Positions 61,026-64,000 of a stretch of DNA of 64,000 bases are shown here, one piece after another (positions within the stretch are counted from its first letter, which is position 1; every line of letters starts with the position of its first letter). Source of the stretch: Klebsiella michiganensis. Lineage in GTDB: Bacteria > Pseudomonadota > Gammaproteobacteria > Enterobacterales > Enterobacteriaceae. The notes under the pieces were generated by a model, which was not told the origin of the DNA, ran no database searches, and worked only from the letters and a program-made list of their open reading frames with translations. Location of the stretch: the NCBI GenBank assembly GCA_000963575.1, contig CP011077.1, positions 1,550,001-1,614,000 on the forward strand, in the 5' to 3' direction. The translations under genes were made by a program, and so were the position numbers.

Positions 61026-62054
61026 TTAGCGCCAGGCGTACAGCAGCGGCTCTCCGGCAACAAACCGCTGGAGATCGGCGGCGATCATTGCGGTGTGTTT
61101 CTGGATGCTTTCCCGGGTCGCTCCGGCGATGTGCGGCGTAATAATGACGTTATCCAGCTCGCTGATAAACGGATGATCGCGCCACAGCGGTTCCTGGTGG
61201 TAAACGTCCAGCGCCGCGCCGCCGAGTGGCCCATGGCGTAAGGCATCGATAAGATCGGCCTCCACAACCACCGAAGCACGGGAAGTGTTGATAAGCTTCG
61301 CGCCCGGCTTCATGCTTTGCAGCAGCGGCGCACTGACCAGACCATCGCTGTGCGGGCCGCTGCTTAAGTGCAGGCTGACAATATCTGACTCGCGGAACAA
61401 CGCTTCCAGCGTGGTTTTATGCAAGCCCGGCTCGTCGATATCTTCGGCGGCGACAAACGGATCTACTACCAAAATATTCATCCCGAAAGCGCGGGCAATA
61501 CGTGCCACGCGTCGCCCAATATTGCCGTAGCCAATCAGCCCCAGCGTTTTATTGCGTAGTTCGCCGCCTTTGAACACTTCATAAGGGCTTTCCGGGCTAA
61601 CGTCCCAGACCACATCTTTGCGCAGGCCGGACTGGGTTTGCTGCTCGCTTTGGCTTTCGCGGGTAAATGCTCCGCGCTTCAGGGCGGCATGGGACTGTGG
61701 GATGTGGCGCATCAGGCCTAGCATCAGGCCCAGAGTGAGCTCGGCGGCGGCATCTGCGTTGCGTCCTGGCGTATAAAGTACGGTGATGTTACGAGCCCGC
61801 GCGGCCTGAACATCAATGTTGACCGGGTTAGCGCGGGTGCAGGCAATCACTTTCAGCTTAGGGCAGCTGTGGATCACTTCTTCGGTGATGTCGTCATAGC
61901 TGGTGACAATCACCTCGGCGTCATGGGCGAGATCGATAATCTGTGAGGCCTTAAGCTTGGGTTTACCGATGGCCCAGCCTTCGATAATCAGCTCGCCCAG
62001 TTGGCTAAAAGGTTCAAGGCTGCCTGCATACTCGGCGGTAAAGACGATTTTCAT
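61026..62054 (-). CDS. D-isomer-specific 2-hydroxyacid dehydrogenase
   Basis: NAD(P)-dependent dehydrogenase of the phosphoglycerate/lactate/glycerate dehydrogenase superfamily, 342 residues. It has the Rossmann motif LGLIGYGNIGRRVARIARAF (about 173-192) and the catalytic Arg in INTSRASVV, Glu in DVYHQEPLW and His in ITPHIAGATRES. A regulatory ACT domain is lacking, so serine synthesis is unlikely. The start overlaps the FGGY kinase gene by 4 bases. The substrate is unknown. Confidence 0.9.
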   Translation of the reverse strand: MKIVFTAEYAGSLEPFSQLGELIIEGWAIGKPKLKASQIIDLAHDAEVIVTSYDDITEEVIHSCPKLKVIACTRANPVNIDVQAARARNITVLYTPGRNADAAAELTLGLMLGLMRHIPQSHAALKRGAFTRESQSEQQTQSGLRKDVVWDVSPESPYEVFKGGELRNKTLGLIGYGNIGRRVARIARAFGMNILVVDPFVAAEDIDEPGLHKTTLEALFRESDIVSLHLSSGPHSDGLVSAPLLQSMKPGAKLINTSRASVVVEADLIDALRHGPLGGAALDVYHQEPLWRDHPFISELDNVIITPHIAGATRESIQKHTAMIAADLQRFVAGEPLLYAWR

Positions 62055-63547
62055 TGTGCATTATCCTGAGAAAGACGTTGTAAGGCCTGATGCCGGGCCT
62101 GCCATACCGGCTGGAGTTGTTCACGCAGCAGGCGGAATACCGGGAACAACGCCCGGTAGGCAGCATGGGCCTGAGGTTGGGGCAGATAGCGGGTTTGTTC
62201 GAGAGTCGGATAGCGTTCCAGCGCGCCCACGCTGCGGGCGGCAAGCAGCGCCGCGCCTCGGGCGCTGAGCTCATTAAAGTGGCTGGCGATGACGGTTCGC
62301 CCCGTACAGTCGGCGATAATTTGCAGCCAGGTCGCGGAGGCTGCCCCGCCGCCGGTAAGGTAGAGATCGCCCTCGCTGGCATAGCCCGTCAGAGAATCCA
62401 CAATCGCATAGGCCAGCCCCTCAAAAACGGCGCGCTGAAGCGTCGCGCGGGAAGTATGCTGGTCCACGCCAAAGAACCCGGCGCGGGCAGTGGGGCTGTA
62501 GAACGGGGCGCGTTCGCCATTCAGATAAGGCTGCCAGAAAACGCCCCCGCTGCCCGGGGGGATAGCGGCAATCTCTTTCTCCAGCGCAACAAGATCCGGC
62601 GTCAGGGAAATGTGCTGCTGCAGCCAGTCGATGTTTGGCGTGCCAGCCTGCATAGGGAACAGGTTAATAAAGCTGCCCTGTTCGGTATGGGTGACAAAGC
62701 GGGTGCCGCTGCTGACGGTTTCGCGCCCGTGGCAAACTACGCCGGTGCAGCAGGTGGTGCCGAGAATGGTATAAATATCCCCATCGTGGATCGCGCCGCA
62801 GCCCAGCGCCGCGCTGCAGACGTCGAGTGCGCCCGCGGCAACGGGCGTCGCTGGCGGCAGGCCGCAAAGCCGCGCGGCGGCTTCGCTTAAGCTCCCGGCC
62901 TGTGCGTCAGGTCGAAGTAAGGGCGGAAAACGTGTTTTCAGGTCATCGATACCCAGAGCCTGAAGGGCGAAATCAGAAATCTCACCGCTCGACTGGTTCA
63001 GCAGCGAAGCGCTGGTGTCGGTCAGCTCAAGGGCGGCGACCTGCGTCAGGCGAAAGCGAATCCAGTCTTTGGCGAAGAAGATATAGTCGGCGGCGGCGAG
63101 GCGTTCGGGCTGATTCCGCTTCAGCCAGCATAGCTGAAGGCTGGTGTTACAGGGCTGTAGCTGAGATCCGGTTTCATCGAACAGGGCTTTATCCAGGCCC
63201 GGTGACTGCAGAAGTTCGTCCATCAGCGTCCGGCTGCGGGTGTCGCTCCAGAGTATGCCCGGGCCCACCGGCTCGCCGTTTTTGTCGCTGAGCCAAACGC
63301 CTTCCCCCTGGCCCGCCAGACCTATTGCTTTGAGTTTGCCCTGTTGTAATGCAGGGCTGTCGGCCACTTCCCGCAGCGTCCGTACAACGGACTGCCAGAG
63401 CTGCTCCATATCCTGTTCGGCATAGCCCTGTGGGGAGAGCGTGGGAGAGGTGTTTTCCGCGGCGCTGGCTACCGCATGGAAATTGCTGTCAAACAGCACG
63501 GCTTTGACCCTCGACGTGCCGATATCAATACCCAGGAAATACTCCAT
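62051..63547 (-). CDS. FGGY-family carbohydrate kinase
   Basis: Sugar kinase of the xylulokinase/LsrK superfamily, 498 residues. The N-terminal phosphate loop is LGIDIGTSRVKAVLFD; the middle has GLAGQGEGVWLSD and LWSDTR; the C-terminal ATP-binding segment is LYLTGGGAASATWLQIIADC. It lies 44 bases after mtnB and overlaps the dehydrogenase gene. Candidate substrates are keto-pentoses or related sugars; the sequence alone does not decide. Confidence 0.9.
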   Translation of the reverse strand: MEYFLGIDIGTSRVKAVLFDSNFHAVASAAENTSPTLSPQGYAEQDMEQLWQSVVRTLREVADSPALQQGKLKAIGLAGQGEGVWLSDKNGEPVGPGILWSDTRSRTLMDELLQSPGLDKALFDETGSQLQPCNTSLQLCWLKRNQPERLAAADYIFFAKDWIRFRLTQVAALELTDTSASLLNQSSGEISDFALQALGIDDLKTRFPPLLRPDAQAGSLSEAAARLCGLPPATPVAAGALDVCSAALGCGAIHDGDIYTILGTTCCTGVVCHGRETVSSGTRFVTHTEQGSFINLFPMQAGTPNIDWLQQHISLTPDLVALEKEIAAIPPGSGGVFWQPYLNGERAPFYSPTARAGFFGVDQHTSRATLQRAVFEGLAYAIVDSLTGYASEGDLYLTGGGAASATWLQIIADCTGRTVIASHFNELSARGAALLAARSVGALERYPTLEQTRYLPQPQAHAAYRALFPVFRLLREQLQPVWQARHQALQRLSQDNAQ

Positions 63548-63591
63548 ACCTCAAGCCTCACGCTATCGAACAGACACAGGAAAATGGCGGG

Positions 63592-64000
63592 TTAATCACG
63601 CTCGTACAGGCGGCGCTGCATTTCGCATTCAAACAGGAATTCCAGCCCTTCAAGCTGGCGGCGCGCTTCGGCTACGTCTTTGCCCCAGCAGGTCAGACCG
63701 TGGCCGCGGAGCAGGAAACCATAGTTAAGTGGAATCTGTTCGGCATAACGTTCAATGCGCTTTGCCAGCGCGTCGATGTCCTGATCGTTATCAAAGATGG
63801 CAATCGGCACCGTGTTGAGATGCGTCTGCTGGCCGGTAAGGGTTTTTTGCATTTCATAGCCGCTGATGTTCAGCGCCGGGCCTTTCTCAATCCGCGACAG
63901 GACGGTGGCGTTCACGGTGTGGACGTGAAGTACGACGTTTGCTTCGGGGAAAAGGCGATAAACCAGAGTATGCAGCCCGGTTTCGGCAGAAGGTTTTCGC
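63592..64000 (-). CDS. mtnB: Methylthioribulose-1-phosphate dehydratase, partial (5' end outside)
   Basis: Dehydratase of the methionine salvage pathway, converting 5-methylthioribulose 1-phosphate to the 2,3-diketone. The frame is open to the right edge and gives at least 135 C-terminal residues, starting RKPSAETGLHTLVYRLFPEA, followed by VVLHVHTVNATVLSRIEKG, with two zinc-binding His. Near the end come FLLRGHGLTCWGKDVAEAR and LEFLFECEMQRRLYERD. The KPSAET and HVHTVNATVLSR stretches are typical of MtnB rather than FucA or AraD class II aldolases, and close to the Klebsiella protein as I recall it. Confidence 0.88.
   Translation of the reverse strand, partial: RKPSAETGLHTLVYRLFPEANVVLHVHTVNATVLSRIEKGPALNISGYEMQKTLTGQQTHLNTVPIAIFDNDQDIDALAKRIERYAEQIPLNYGFLLRGHGLTCWGKDVAEARRQLEGLEFLFECEMQRRLYERD

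Noticed and set aside
1..64000. CRISPR arrays, complete insertion sequences, rRNA genes
   Set aside because: No regularly spaced repeat array, transposase gene or rRNA-like sequence was seen on either strand.

Overview
The window is a piece of an enterobacterial (Enterobacteriaceae) chromosome. From 203 to 44690 the genes follow the Escherichia coli order around asnS-pncB-pepN-ssu-pyrD-zapC-ycbX-rlmL-uup-pqiABC-rmf-fabA-lonH-matP-ompA-sulA-sxy-yccS-yccF-helD-mgsA-yccT-yccU-hspQ-rlmI-acyP-tusE-yccA-serT. Protein similarity, judged from memory, is high but not identical to E. coli. Together with mtnB at the right edge this suggests a genus near Cedecea, Enterobacter, Kosakonia or Klebsiella rather than Escherichia. 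The genus cannot be fixed by reading alone.

Layout. (1) 203-7319: asnS, pncB and pepN, with an unfamiliar gene (3247-4491) between pncB and pepN that encodes an ankyrin-like N-terminus and a possible ADP-ribosyltransferase-like segment. (2) 7357-11614: the ssuEADCB sulfonate operon. (3) 11859-22721: pyrD with its PurR box and leader hairpin, zapC, ycbX, rlmL, uup, pqiABC and the short gene rmf. (4) 22792-26800: a three-gene ABC importer that is absent at this point in E. coli. (5) 27033-42592: the conserved block from fabA to yccA; yccS is split by a one-base frameshift. (6) 42820-44690: an orphan OppA-type binding protein and the serT tRNA gene.

Beyond serT the content is accessory. 44791-48485 looks like an eroded island: a beheaded tyrosine recombinase next to the tRNA, small membrane and secreted proteins of unknown function, a RamA-like AraC activator whose end forms half of a long nested inverted repeat, and a MipA/OmpV outer-membrane protein. 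Divergent from mipA is an AdeRS/SmeRS-like two-component system. Then come a BlcC/AttM-like lactonase divergent from a LysR regulator, a MafI-like orphan immunity gene, and a BisC-like molybdoenzyme.

From 55532 to the right edge lie two convergent operons that look like one catabolic locus: a CUT2-type sugar importer (binding protein, double ATPase, two permeases) plus a PfkB kinase on the + strand, and mtnB (partial), an FGGY kinase and a D-2-hydroxyacid dehydrogenase on the - strand. MtnB belongs to the methionine salvage pathway, so uptake and use of methylthioribose or a related 5-modified pentose is a reasonable but unproven reading.

No CRISPR array, rRNA gene or intact insertion sequence was seen. 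All homology statements come from recognition of sequence, not from a database search.
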